In this document: in pieces, positions 1-11,182 of the stretch
Position numbering within the stretch: position 1 is the first letter of the stretch
Layout of the letters: the number at the start of each line of letters is the position of its first letter
Source of the DNA: Rotaria socialis
Lineage: Eukaryota; Rotifera; Eurotatoria; Philodinida; Philodinidae
Direction of reading: 5' to 3'
DNA length: 64,000 nt
Assembly (NCBI GenBank): GCA_905331475.1
Contig: CAJNYU010004660.1
Coordinates: 41,797 to 105,796 of the forward strand
Program-made: the position numbers and the translations under genes
The notes under the pieces: generated by a model
The model's input: only the letters and a program-made list of their open reading frames with translations
What the model was told of the DNA's origin: nothing
The model's database searches: none

Positions 1-3000
1 GAAGGTGGTCTTCTTTCATTTAACAATTTTCTCTCGACAAGCACAAGCTATCAAGTATCTTCTCTTTTTGCTGATAGCGTTCGAAGCGATCTGGATGGAA
101 TAGGAATCATATTTGAAATCGAAATTATACCAAATAACATATCGATACCTTTTGCTTCATTGGATAATATTAGTATTCATTCGGATCATGAAAATGAAAT
201 TCTCTTCTCAATGCATACTGTATTTCGGATTGGCGAGCTAGAACTCATTGAAGATCGACTATGGTTTGTTAAATTAACATCTACGAATGACGATGATGAA
301 CAACTCCAGCGTCTCACCGAGTACATACGTACAGAGACAAAAGAACTAACAGCGAAACACCGGTTAGGTGTAATGATGATCAAAATGGGAGAATTCGATA
401 AAGCTCAACTGTTATTTCAAACTTTACTTGAAACAGTATCAAACGATGATTGGGCAGATCAAGCTCATTTACATCAACAACTAGGGTCGGTTCTTCAATT
501 TAAAGGTGATGGATTGCAGGCGTTGTCAAATTATTATAAAACTCTCCAACTTATTCAAATTAATAATCTATCGGATTATCCTTTAGTAGCAACAACCTAC
601 AATCATATTGGTGAGACACACGAGTGCATGAGGAACTACTCAGATGCCTTGTCGCATTTTGAGAAGGCACTAGCGTTGCAACAAAAAACTTCTGAATTCA
701 AACAATCCGATCTTGCCATAACTTATAATAATATTGGCGCTGCGTTTCAATCAAAGGGAGAAAATAATAGTGCCTTGTTAAATTATGAGAAGTCGCTTGA
801 TATCTTGGAAAAATATCTTCCATCCACGCATCCAGATATTGCAACTGCCTTAAATAATATTGGAACGTTATATTACCGAATGGGAGATCTTGAAAGTGCA
901 CAAAGATACCATTTAAAGGCGTTAAAAATCCAAGAAAGAGTTCTTACACCAACACATATTCATCTGGCAGCAACTTATAATAATCTGGGATTAGTGCATG
1001 ATTTAATGGGAGACCATAGCAGCGCTTTGTCATTCTATGAAAAGGCGCTAAGAATCCGCCAGGCTGTTTTGCCCTGCAATCATCTATCGATAGCTGAGAC
1101 CTATGACACTATTGGAAGCGTACACCGATTCATGGGTGACTATCCTACTGCAATATCATATCATGAAAAAGCACTTGAAATTAAAAAAGCTATTCTTCCA
1201 TCGAACCATTTAGATTTATGCACAACCTATAATAGTATTGGTTTTGCATGTAAATTGAGTGGCGATTATACGACTGGGCTCTCCTACTACGAAAAAGTAC
1301 TTGCAATCAAACAAAAAAATATTTCACAGAATAGTTTTCTATTAGCGATTACCTATAACAATATTGCTTCCATCAAGCAATTAGTCGGTGACTATTCAAT
1401 TTCATTGATATACTATGAAAAAGCTCTTGAGATCCAACAAAAAATTCTTCCATCAAATCATTTAGATCTAGCCACAACCTACATTAATATTGGCTCAATT
1501 CATTATGCTTTAGGATATTTCACTAAAGCATTTTCATACTACAAACAAGCACTTAACATCAGACAAAATATGCTTCCATCTATTCATTCTGACCAAGCTA
1601 CAGCTTTTAAATGTATTGGAGATGTGTATGAAATTATGGGAGAACATTCAGATGCGCTGTTATACTATCAAAAATCTCTTGATATTATACAGAAAAACCT
1701 TCCATTTTCGCATCCAACTTTCGCAACTATATGCAATCATATGGCTATTGTGTACCAATCGATTGGAGAATATTCAACTGCACTTTCCTACTGTTCAAAA
1801 GCCCTTGAAATTCAAGAAAAAATGTTCCCCTCGTTTCATTTTGAACTAGCTACTACTTACAATAATTTTGGTGCGTTGCAACAGCTACTAGGAAACTATC
1901 CTAATGCACTATTATATCACGAGAAAGCACTTGAAATCCAGAAAAAATCGTACTTACCCCATCATTCGGATATTGCCACTAGCTACAACAATATTGGTTA
2001 TATTCATTGTGTGTTGGGTGACCACGCGCTGGCGTTGTCGTACTTTAACAAAGCAACCAAAATCCAATCAGAGGTACTTTGTTCTACGCATCCCAATATA
2101 GTTCGTACGCTAACTAATCTTGGTATGCTGTATAAGTCCATGGAAAGTTATTCTACTTCACTGTCTTTCTACGAGAAAGCACTTGAGATCCAACTTAAAA
2201 ACTATTCACCTACTCATCTAGATCTCGCTGTTATCTACATAGGCATTGGATCTGTGCATAATTCCATGAAAAATCTTTCAGATGCACTGTCATTTTATAG
2301 AAAGGCTTTAGAAATTCAAGAACACAGATGTTTTCTGACTCATCCAGATTTAGCTATGACGTACAATAATATTGGTAATACGCATAGTTCTCTCCGAGAA
2401 TATACGACTGCACTTTCGTATTATCGAAAATCACTTGATATTCTAGAGAAAAGTCTACCTGCTACACATCCTGATCTGATAGAAACATATAATAGAGTAG
2501 GATCAGTGTATAATTCAATGGAAGAATATTCTATTTCGTTAACATATTATGAGAAAGCGCTTGAAATACAAGAAAAAACTCTGCCAGCTAATCATCTTGA
2601 TCTATCGAAGACGTATAATAATATGGCTTCGATTTATCATTCAATGAAAGAGAATCAAATCGCACAGTCTTACTATGAAAAAGCCGTTGCAATAATCGAA
2701 AATGCTGTACCACCAAATTATTCTTTATTGGTTACAATTTATAACAATATTGGTGAACTGCAGCGTATGGATGGAAATTATTCCGCTGCAATATCATTTT
2801 TTCAGAAAATATGCACAATCCTACAACAAGAAAATGATTCAGCTTTTCATATAGAAAAGGTTCAAATCTTTCATAACATTGCTTCAGTATACGAATGCAT
2901 GGGAGAAGATTACAATGCATTATCGTACCATGAGAAGATAGTTGAAATTCATGAAAGAACATGTCCAACCAACTATTCTGAACTAGCAACATCGTTCAAT

Positions 3001-4548
3001 AATATTGCCAGATTATACCGATCAAAGGGTGATCATTCTACTGCTCTGAAGTATTATCAAAAGTCGCTTGAAACCCAAGAAAAGTTCGTTTCATCTGGTG
3101 ATTTCTCATTAGCCACAGTCTACAATAATATTGGCGACATGCATCATTCACTTGGAAACTACTCATCAGCACTTTCAAACTACGAGAAAGTACTCGAAAT
3201 CGAATCAAACACTATTTCATCCGCTGATCCAGATTTAGCTACTACTTATAACAATATAGGATCAGTTTATGACTCAATGGGAGACTATTCTACTTCACTT
3301 TCATATTATCAAACAGCACTTGAAATTGAAGAAAAAGTTCTCTCACCCACTGATCTAAATCTGGCAATAACATATAACAATATAGGTTCAGTCAATATTT
3401 CAATGGGGGACTACGTGATCGCATTGTCATACTTTAAAAAGACACTTAAGATCCGCCAAGAATCTCTTCCACCTACTCATATCGATATGGCTGGAATATT
3501 TAACAACATGGGTTCCGTACATAGAATGATGGAAGACTATATGAATGCACTATCATATTATGAAAAGGCAATTGACATTCAATTGAAAGCTTTACCATTG
3601 AACCATCCTGATCTGGCAACGACTTTCAATAACATCGGCGCAGTGTATAATGAAATCGAAAACTATCCATCGGCACTTTCAAATTTCGAGAGAGCACTGG
3701 AAATTGAACTGAAAACGCTTCCCGCTATGCATCCCGATCTAGCTATCACGTACAATAATGTTGGTGCTGTTTATGATGCAATAGGTGATCAAAATACTGC
3801 CCTATTGTACTATAAGAAAGCACTTGACATTCAGGAACAAAGTCTTCCTTCTGATCATCCTGATTTGTCAGCAACATATAACAATATTGCCATAGCGTAT
3901 GATTCCTTAGGAGAGTATCCGAACGCACTCTCTTATTACCAGAAAACGCTTCGAATAGCAGAAAAAGCACTTTTTCCTGGTCACGTTTCATTGACTGTAA
4001 CCTACAACAACATCGGCTCAGTACACCGCAATATGGGAGACAACATGAGCGCACTTTTATATTACCAAAAAACGCTCGAAGTTGAAGAACGAACACTCTC
4101 ATCGACTGACCCTGATCTTATGACAACATATGATATTATCGCTAATATATATATATTTATCGGAGAATATTTCTCTGCACTTCCATATTATGAGAAGAAG
4201 CTCAAAATTCAAGAAAAAATACTTTCAACAACTGATGTTCAACTAGCCATGAGTTATAACATGATTGGCTTACTACATCAATGGTTGGGGGATCATAGAA
4301 GGGCGCTCTCCTTTTTCGAAAAGACACTCGGAATCCAAGAGAAAACGCTCTCGGGCGCTCATACATCACAAGCAGTAAGTCATTTCAATATAGCATCGGC
4401 ATTAGAAAGCGTCCCCCAGCTCAGCGAATCGGTTGAGCATACAATACGAGCAATCAATATTTTACGTTATTGTTTAGGATCTGATCATCCTCATGTAAAA
4501 TTATGTGAAAAATATCTTAATCATCGTAATAAAAAGATGCAATGCTAA
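1..4548 (+). CDS. ADP-ribosyltransferase + TPR (kinesin-light-chain type) giant protein, 5' partial
   Basis: The frame is open from base 1, so the true start lies upstream; 1515 codons are in the window and no intron is visible. Residues 1-80 resemble the C-terminal half of an R-S-E class mono-ADP-ribosyltransferase: FNNFLSTS (residues 8-14) matches the STS strand, and H-E-N-E at 63-66 followed by ILFSMHTVFRI matches the catalytic E-x-E region. From about residue 120 to the end run some thirty 42-residue repeats with the recurring core TYNNIGxVxxxMGDYxxALSYYEKxLEIQEKxLP, i.e. kinesin-light-chain TPRs, normally a protein-docking solenoid. By family knowledge the enzyme half transfers ADP-ribose from NAD to arginine on proteins. 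ART/TPR combinations are, to my knowledge, abundant in bdelloids; targets are unknown. The stop is followed by AT-rich non-coding DNA. Confidence 0.88.
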   Translation, partial: EGGLLSFNNFLSTSTSYQVSSLFADSVRSDLDGIGIIFEIEIIPNNISIPFASLDNISIHSDHENEILFSMHTVFRIGELELIEDRLWFVKLTSTNDDDEQLQRLTEYIRTETKELTAKHRLGVMMIKMGEFDKAQLLFQTLLETVSNDDWADQAHLHQQLGSVLQFKGDGLQALSNYYKTLQLIQINNLSDYPLVATTYNHIGETHECMRNYSDALSHFEKALALQQKTSEFKQSDLAITYNNIGAAFQSKGENNSALLNYEKSLDILEKYLPSTHPDIATALNNIGTLYYRMGDLESAQRYHLKALKIQERVLTPTHIHLAATYNNLGLVHDLMGDHSSALSFYEKALRIRQAVLPCNHLSIAETYDTIGSVHRFMGDYPTAISYHEKALEIKKAILPSNHLDLCTTYNSIGFACKLSGDYTTGLSYYEKVLAIKQKNISQNSFLLAITYNNIASIKQLVGDYSISLIYYEKALEIQQKILPSNHLDLATTYINIGSIHYALGYFTKAFSYYKQALNIRQNMLPSIHSDQATAFKCIGDVYEIMGEHSDALLYYQKSLDIIQKNLPFSHPTFATICNHMAIVYQSIGEYSTALSYCSKALEIQEKMFPSFHFELATTYNNFGALQQLLGNYPNALLYHEKALEIQKKSYLPHHSDIATSYNNIGYIHCVLGDHALALSYFNKATKIQSEVLCSTHPNIVRTLTNLGMLYKSMESYSTSLSFYEKALEIQLKNYSPTHLDLAVIYIGIGSVHNSMKNLSDALSFYRKALEIQEHRCFLTHPDLAMTYNNIGNTHSSLREYTTALSYYRKSLDILEKSLPATHPDLIETYNRVGSVYNSMEEYSISLTYYEKALEIQEKTLPANHLDLSKTYNNMASIYHSMKENQIAQSYYEKAVAIIENAVPPNYSLLVTIYNNIGELQRMDGNYSAAISFFQKICTILQQENDSAFHIEKVQIFHNIASVYECMGEDYNALSYHEKIVEIHERTCPTNYSELATSFNNIARLYRSKGDHSTALKYYQKSLETQEKFVSSGDFSLATVYNNIGDMHHSLGNYSSALSNYEKVLEIESNTISSADPDLATTYNNIGSVYDSMGDYSTSLSYYQTALEIEEKVLSPTDLNLAITYNNIGSVNISMGDYVIALSYFKKTLKIRQESLPPTHIDMAGIFNNMGSVHRMMEDYMNALSYYEKAIDIQLKALPLNHPDLATTFNNIGAVYNEIENYPSALSNFERALEIELKTLPAMHPDLAITYNNVGAVYDAIGDQNTALLYYKKALDIQEQSLPSDHPDLSATYNNIAIAYDSLGEYPNALSYYQKTLRIAEKALFPGHVSLTVTYNNIGSVHRNMGDNMSALLYYQKTLEVEERTLSSTDPDLMTTYDIIANIYIFIGEYFSALPYYEKKLKIQEKILSTTDVQLAMSYNMIGLLHQWLGDHRRALSFFEKTLGIQEKTLSGAHTSQAVSHFNIASALESVPQLSESVEHTIRAINILRYCLGSDHPHVKLCEKYLNHRNKKMQC

Positions 4549-7203
4549 TCGTATGTACTCGCAAGTATGTGTTAGCCTATATAGTAAAGAATGAATATGA
4601 AAATGAATAGAAAAGCTAATGCCGTAATATATTTTAATCGATTATTAGGAGCTAAGACTCCTTTCATAATCGCATTCATTCTCTAGTGTATTTACTGGTG
4701 TCAATTGCTTATTCAATAACTCTTAATGATGTATTGTTGAAACTAGTCGAGTTACGTCTTAATCAGTAAATTACTCGTTATATTATTTGACCAATCATTA
4801 CATGTTAATGCATGCAAAGACACTGAATAGGAGTAGTTAACTGCCACTATCAGCAAATGATGTTTATTCGCTACTTCATTCTATCCAGAGTGTAACAACT
4901 GCATACATAACACATGTATGTATATATGAGTGAGAATATACAGAGAAGGAAAATAAATAAGCAAAGCGGGTCATCAATATCGGCACATGATCTAGATGTC
5001 GTACACCAAGAAGAAAATCGTTCAAAGAGTTTCTCACATAAGAGTTTATAGCGTTTCATCATTTATGATTAATTATTTCGCCAGTTAGATCAAGAGGGCA
5101 GACATTACTCCAGTGGATTTGAACAGTATAAATCATTCTTTTAATGAAATTTTCAAAGTAAAAGTCGGATGCGAGCGACACCCGCGTGGGATACCACTCA
5201 CACCTAGCCACTCCTTCTTGTTATACTCTTTGGCAACAGAAGATTATTGAATAATTACAAGAACCTTTTCTCTTGTAAAAACTGCATAGATAGTTTTCAC
5301 AGGTAATTTCAGATTCACTATTCTCCAGTCGACTTTTCTTTTAATAGCACTTTCTGCACGAAAATCATTTTACTCAAACAATATTTCTTCAACATAAGAC
5401 TCCGATTTGAATTCATCAACATCGACTACTTTCGATGAAATTTGATAACTCTCACAATACATTTGAACACGTGACCTGGCATATGTGCATGTCTACAATC
5501 AATCAAGCCAGTAAACTCATTTTATTTCATATGACCCTCCTTCCAGTTGAGGGAACTGTATAGAATTGTAATAGTAGAAACAGATTCATGTCCATATCGT
5601 TGAAAGTGAAATGCACTGCAAATAAAATCACATTTTTCTAAATTTGATCATAACTAGTAGTATAAGGTGCCGTAAAAGCGCAAAGGCATTACACATACAC
5701 AATTCTCCCAGACTTAAGGGTATCAACGACTATAAGAACAATCGATTCTTGTATGGAAATTAAATTTATTTGTAATAAATATTGTTCAACGAACAACAAA
5801 TATATTTTTTATACAATATACACACCAAGAGCTTTAGATTAAAATGAAATTTATATAAATTTATTCTGTACAACGGTATAAATGATTTGTTTACTTCAAT
5901 CAAGAAAATTCTGATGAAACAAGTGTTCAAATTAGAACATTGTTTTGAATAATCATTTGTGTATGTCTCTAGTTATTAAACTTGCTCTTAATCAAGTTTA
6001 TACAGCTTATCATTAACTTCTTTTCTGATGGATTAAATTGCTTAAAAATCTTTGAACTATTGATGAAGAGAAATGGAAAGAATAACACCTGAATTTTATT
6101 TGAAAGAAAAAGATTAAAGTTAGTTGAATTAGGTGAGTGTTACTACTGTTGGTCTAATCTGGTTTTGTCTGTTTTGCATAAAATCCTAAGATGTGGAATA
6201 TACTTGCACAAAACTCATGCCAACAAAAGATGCTATAAATGTTGATCAAGTTAAATGAATTAGTCAACTTCGCCGAATTTTATTTTCGCCGATTCTAACT
6301 TCGCCGAATAAAAATATGGACAAAAAAATATCGAATCAAATTTGATCCATTCTAGATATAGAACTTAATTCTAACTAACTACTTTAATGGTGACTTGATT
6401 AATTAACCCCATCTGAGTTGGTCACCAACTAACTTAGTAACAAACTGAGTTGATAACTCACACCCACATCCTAGTTCGACTAAAATAGAAATGCTCTTTG
6501 TATTTTTAACACCATAAATTAGCCAGAAAGAAGGACACTATATTGTTGTAATGTATAGTAAAGATGTGATCTGTTCGTATTCATTTAGATACGAAATCGA
6601 TAGGTATTTAATCCGTATTACTGTACAGCTAAGTTTAGCTAATAATTTTAAGTCAAATACTTTAAGGGTAGATCGAAACTTTGGCTCCTGAAATTGTCAA
6701 AGTACCTAAACATCTCTTCAAGGTTAACATTCATTGATCAAATTGCTTCGAGAAACGTTTTTATTATACTTCCAAAAACGAATTTCTTTAAATAGAAACA
6801 GAAAGCATCTAAAAGTACTATATTATTTCTAATGATGATAAACAAAAATTACTCAACTTTTCCCCTCCGTCCTGCTCGTTATATTTGAGAGCAGTAGTTT
6901 GGTGTTTACACTTATAATAAACATGGAAACTATATATTTCAGCAACATTACATAACAAAAGTTATAGAAATGATCTACATCAACATTCAAACGATCTTCT
7001 TTTCATTTTTACTAGGATGAATATAATTTTCGACAGAATATGCGTTATTGCTTTAAAAGTTTTTCTCGAAGGAAAAGTCAATTTGTCGATTCTTCTCTGC
7101 ATAGAAATAAGAAAGCAATGGCTAATGTTTATCCTCATTATGCACGAATTACACATGACAAAAAGCGCCCAACTTTATTTCAAAGCACACATTCAAAAGA
7201 TCA
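4549..7203. other. Intergenic, no gene seen
   Basis: This is AT-rich DNA with stops in all frames. Small open frames at 4871-5062 and 7017-7253 have no recognisable motif. The only structure is at 6255-6480, where TTCGCCGA-like words are followed by CTAACTTG/GAGTTGGT-like words and a short CACACCCACATCC stretch; it is described separately. Confidence 0.6.
6255..6480. repeat. Degenerate short-word repeat mosaic (TTCGCCGA / CTAACTTAG)
   Basis: Three words of the type TTCGCCGAATTTT occur within 45 bp. They are followed by about 110 bp of imperfect copies of CCAACTAACTTAGTAAC and then by CACACCCACATCC. The same three word types occur in the same order at 52580-53200, so this is probably a decayed copy of a composite repeat rather than chance composition. 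Confidence 0.5.
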
Positions 7204-8242
7204 TCATACCACAGTTTTGGTATCAAGTGAATAAGAAAGCGCCAAAAAAATGAATAGAAAATTCGACATAGAAAATTTTATTGAGAACGCGGCATTGTAA
7301 CAACCACGTTGTGATGTTGTAGCTGGTGGCTTTGTGGACTCTGTATGCTTTATTAAGATTCTATTAAGTAAAGCACCCAGACGAGCACCAGCTTGAATAA
7401 GACGCTTTTCGACAACAGGCCAACTTCGTTGATAGTACCATTCGCCCAAATTATACCTAATTGATGAATTCATCGTCACGTTCATTTCATTGAAATAGAT
7501 TTGTTTACAAACAATATCTAAACTTTCACTAGCCCACTGTGTAAAATTATCATCATTGATTTTTGAAGCTTCATTTAACATTTTCGAATGCAAGTATGCA
7601 TAATACGTATTAATATTCCCTGCAAATTCAGTACGCATACGATGCGTCAACATACCGGTATCCCATAATGAATGCAGATTAGTTGTGGCTGTGGAATTCA
7701 TAAAGCGAACTATATTTTACAAAACGAAAACGAAACTTTTATTTTACTTCCATTAGATAATAATACAGACCTGAAACACCATTTCCACCTGCATCATTAT
7801 TAAAGCCTGCATGTAACGGTTGATGAATATCGCCAACAAAATGAACAAGAAAGAAAAAATCTTGCTGATGATGTACATTATTGTCAAATGTCTTTAGTCG
7901 TGTAGAATAATTTTTCAATGCACCATGAATGCATCTATCATTGATGCAATCTCTTTCGTATATATAATTACAATCCCACGGTGGTGTATTGATATAATGT
8001 AACGGTTTTGACCATCTCCATGCGTTGAAACCAAATAAATTGTCTGTGTCAAAATGAATAGTATCTGCCCAAAAGGCTATTTCACTCATTTGATTTGTCA
8101 AACGAGTTTTTACCCACTTGAGTGCTCTTTCGTCCAGTAGACTTTCAGCAAGATGAGCAACTAGACTATGGCCAACCCTGCCCCATCCTTCTATATGTGG
8201 TGTAATTGAGCATATTATGAGGAACAACAGTAAGGACGACAT
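7204..8242 (-). CDS. S1/P1-type secreted zinc nuclease, two exons
   Basis: Exon 1 is 8242-7771, a 61-bp GT-AG intron is 7770-7710, and exon 2 is 7709-7204. The join reads GNGVS|VRFMNSTATTNLHSLWD in frame. A signal peptide (SSLLLFLIICSITPHIEG) ends just before a tryptophan that would become the N-terminal zinc ligand of the mature enzyme. The P1-family zinc ligands appear in order: W-G-x-x-G-H, AFWAD, the His of KPLHYINTP, VHFVGDIHQPLH, and NLHSLWD after the intron. The enzyme should cleave single-stranded DNA/RNA and may remove 3'-phosphates in the secretory or extracellular space. The C-terminus has a hydrophobic run (about the last 25 residues) that could be a membrane or GPI signal. It stands alone on the minus strand. 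Confidence 0.9.
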
Positions 8243-9069
8243 TTTATTGGTACTATGTTTTTGACCTGATTTGATTTGATTTGCATATATTTATATGTCA
8301 GAATTAAGTGGATTAGTGTCAATAATACAAGTTTCAGGATACTGCATATGATCAAGCTTAAATTTGTTTCGTGAAATAACACCCTGAATTTTAGCATCAT
8401 TTCAACTAAATCCGCCAATCAATATGTGGACACCGTGCAACATGAAATATTATACGATTACTTTACTGAATGCAGTTGGCAGCAATAAAACGTTTTCTGA
8501 ATTCACAAATCAACAAATGAGTTGTTCTGAGTTTGAAGTGAAATATGATCTGGTTGTTTTCTTTTAAATAATAAGATCGATAGCAAATATTAATAAGAAG
8601 CAGGAAATGTTATATTTTTGACGCTTTATTTTTTCATAAACGATAGTAGAGACCATCAATATATTTGCTAAGCATGACTTTTTTCTTTTATGCTTTAATG
8701 GAAGAAATAATGCCCGAAGGCCTATTAATACATCATGAGTGGTGCAGGTTGCAATTCATAAAAGAGACATCGAGACGAAACGTACTACAAGCCAGATAGA
8801 AAGATAGAAAAATAGAAATAACACTAGAGATAGGCATACCTATCCTTCACCAGCGGAAAGTAATCACGAGGGTACATGTCGCTTCCACGTGAGAGGAAGG
8901 CAAAAAGAGAGAAAAATGAGAGCAAAACGCACAAATTTCTAATCAAGCCCAGGGTACAACAAGAGGAAAAAAGAAAAAGAAAATAACAAAGAAAAACAAG
9001 AAGAAAATAAGATGGGTTCGTAGCGCGATTGATGCAAAGGTGAAAGGCGGTCAAGGAATAGTCCTTAGT
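8243..9069. other. Non-coding, purine-rich tract
   Basis: No gene is seen. 8885-9010 is strongly purine-rich on the plus strand (GAAAAAGAAAAT-like). This may be the pyrimidine-rich 3' untranslated tail of the LINE remnant that follows on the minus strand. Confidence 0.4.
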
Positions 9070-10505
9070 TTAGGAGTAGGAAGATTGGTTTGGTTTAGTT
9101 TAATTTCATAGGAATGAGTTTGAAAATTCTGTCAGTATCTTGAAAACAGATTCATCGAAGTTGGATATTGACTTTTCTTCACTGTTCTCTAACCATTTTT
9201 AGACATTTCTCGATGGTGAAAACGTGTGGAACTATGCGTTTAGATCTGAACACATGTTTCATGACGAATGCTTTCTCCAGCCACTAAGTCCTAAAGACAT
9301 TTAGGGTGTGCTGTTCGAAAAGGAGGATTCCATCTACTGATTTCTTTAACGTTTGCTTGTACTTTGTCCAGTATTTACTACATAGATTTTCTAGCTACTT
9401 TTCTTCGAATAGTAATGAGAAAATATAATTGTTCCAGAACCATACTCCTAGGGTTCGTTTCAGGTACATGAGATAAAAATGATTCAGATGGTCCCGTTGA
9501 CAGTTCGTTAGCAGTGGGAATATCCCGAACAGCCACGTAAACAGCGGGAGCACGAAGGCAGAGAACAGGATTCTTCGAAATTTCTGTGTTGAGGAATCAT
9601 ACATGTGACAGGATTTCACGATCGCTACTATTTGCCTTATCTTATTTTTGTATTCAGTGATCATTTTTCCCCAGCCTAGCTTACATGTGATCTGGTAGGC
9701 TAGGCATTTAAAACTGTTTTTTTCAGGAGATTGCATTATCTCCTATCGAAATTTCAAATTTAGGACTTTCGATCGCTCGGGCTGTCCGTATGAGCTCAGT
9801 TTTAGCATATTTTATAGACTGGACAGATAGGAATGAATAATATTGAAGGTACTCAAATGACGATTTTAGTATCTTTTCTAGATCGAGACATTGTTGGGAG
9901 TAATTTACTCTCAAGATTCCTCCTACTATACACGCTAGGTCGCCGGCGAAGAAGGGAGGGAGGGTGTTTCAAAGAATGTCCACATATCACAATGGTATGT
10001 GATGAATATAGCAAAAGTTAAGCACGACCCGTGAAGTCCTCCTCTTCAGATAGAAAAGAACTTTGAGCGTATTCTTTTCATTTCTATAAACCCCACTCTG
10101 TCTTTAAGCCAGCTTTCAATCCATAGTAAGTAGGTCTTAGGTACGTCTAGTCTCGCTACTTTATATAAGCATCCGTCCCACCATAGCTGGTCGAACGCCT
10201 GTTTGAAATCTACAAATACTGTTGCCACTGGTATACTCGGGCTCATCAGTAATGCTATTTGATCTATAAGAATAAGTACTCGTGAATGTAGTCTGAAATT
10301 TGATCGGAATCCAGATTGGGAGTCGTGCAGATTTCCACGATTACTTAGTACCCGTTGAAATCTTGTCAGAAACAGTCACTCTAATACTTTCAGGAAGATG
10401 TCGAGCAGAGAAATCGGTCTGGTGTCACTGATTGAGCAGATATGCTCTTTTTTGCTGATAGCTTCATCTTTACATGCTTCCAATATTAAGGTTGTTACAG
10501 AGGCC
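9070..10505 (-). pseudogene. Non-LTR retrotransposon (LINE) reverse transcriptase remnant
   Basis: Reading the minus strand from 10505 downward, in shifting frames, gives RT motifs in order: DTRPISLLDIFLKVLE near 10400, the block around SQSGFRSNF, VFVDFKQAFDQLWWDG near 10200 (catalytic Asp present), GLHGSCLTFAIFITYHCDM near 10010, then the catalytic box at 9950-9939. The box reads FAGD where LINEs have FADD. Downstream come the NKTE-like KYAKTELIRTARAI, LPLFTWLFGIFPLLTNCQR near 9520 and SKYWTKYKQTL near 9370. Several frameshifts and stops are present, and the 5' end is cut at the repeat at 10508. It is inactive, and the lost catalytic Asp alone would abolish polymerisation. Confidence 0.85.
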
Positions 10506-10507
10506 CA

Positions 10508-10660
10508 GCTGTAGCTTAAATTAAATCACAAAATAGAAATTTATGTTTCTATTTAACCAATCAGTCAAAAATTTCCTATTTTCGATTTCTAATCTGAATC
10601 TTAATCTCTTTCCTAATTTAATCTGTTTTATTATTCCTTTTTTCCTATTTATAGTGTACA
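10508..10660 (-). repeat. About 150-bp dispersed repeat, copy A
   Basis: Read on the minus strand, it runs from GTTGTACACTATAAATAGG to AAGCTACAGC and matches 21370-21526 (plus strand) over its length at roughly 85% by eye, sharing the core GATTAAGATTCAGATTAG. It abuts the 5' break of the LINE remnant. It could be a solo terminal piece of a retroelement or a small MITE; no coding capacity. Confidence 0.6.
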
Positions 10661-11182
10661 ACACCCACAACCGTTCAAATAGGAGGTGGTCACTTTATAG
10701 AGGTGTTCATTTGTAGAGGTTTTACTGTATATATATCTATGTTCTCGTCTAAAGGAAACTGAATTAGTATTTATATTCGTTTCTTTCATCTTGCTTTTTC
10801 TGTTTCTGTTTCTCAAGTCAATAAAATACATTATTGACCTTGACCGCTCTTATTTCTAATACGCAATTCGTAACACGTGACAAATCTATATTTTCTTGAC
10901 CCAGTGAACCAATGTATTTTAAGTACGACAAATAATAAATGAGATTATTGCGGATCTTCATTAAACCCAATTGTATGTTTATGTCGGTATATTAGCACGT
11001 TTATCGGCGACATGTGATTTAATCGTTATTAAAAAACTTGACACAAAATTTGATAAAACTTGATCTTGTTGTGTGAATATATATCCTAGCACGGCAAGTC
11101 AACATGAATGGCATGTGACTGTTAGGAACAGTATAACAGTGAAAGTACATACAAACAGATAAACTGATGGCGAAGACACACA
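10661..11182. other. Intergenic, no feature seen
   Basis: AT-rich with no long frame, no RNA-gene motif and no repeat recognised. Confidence 0.5.
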
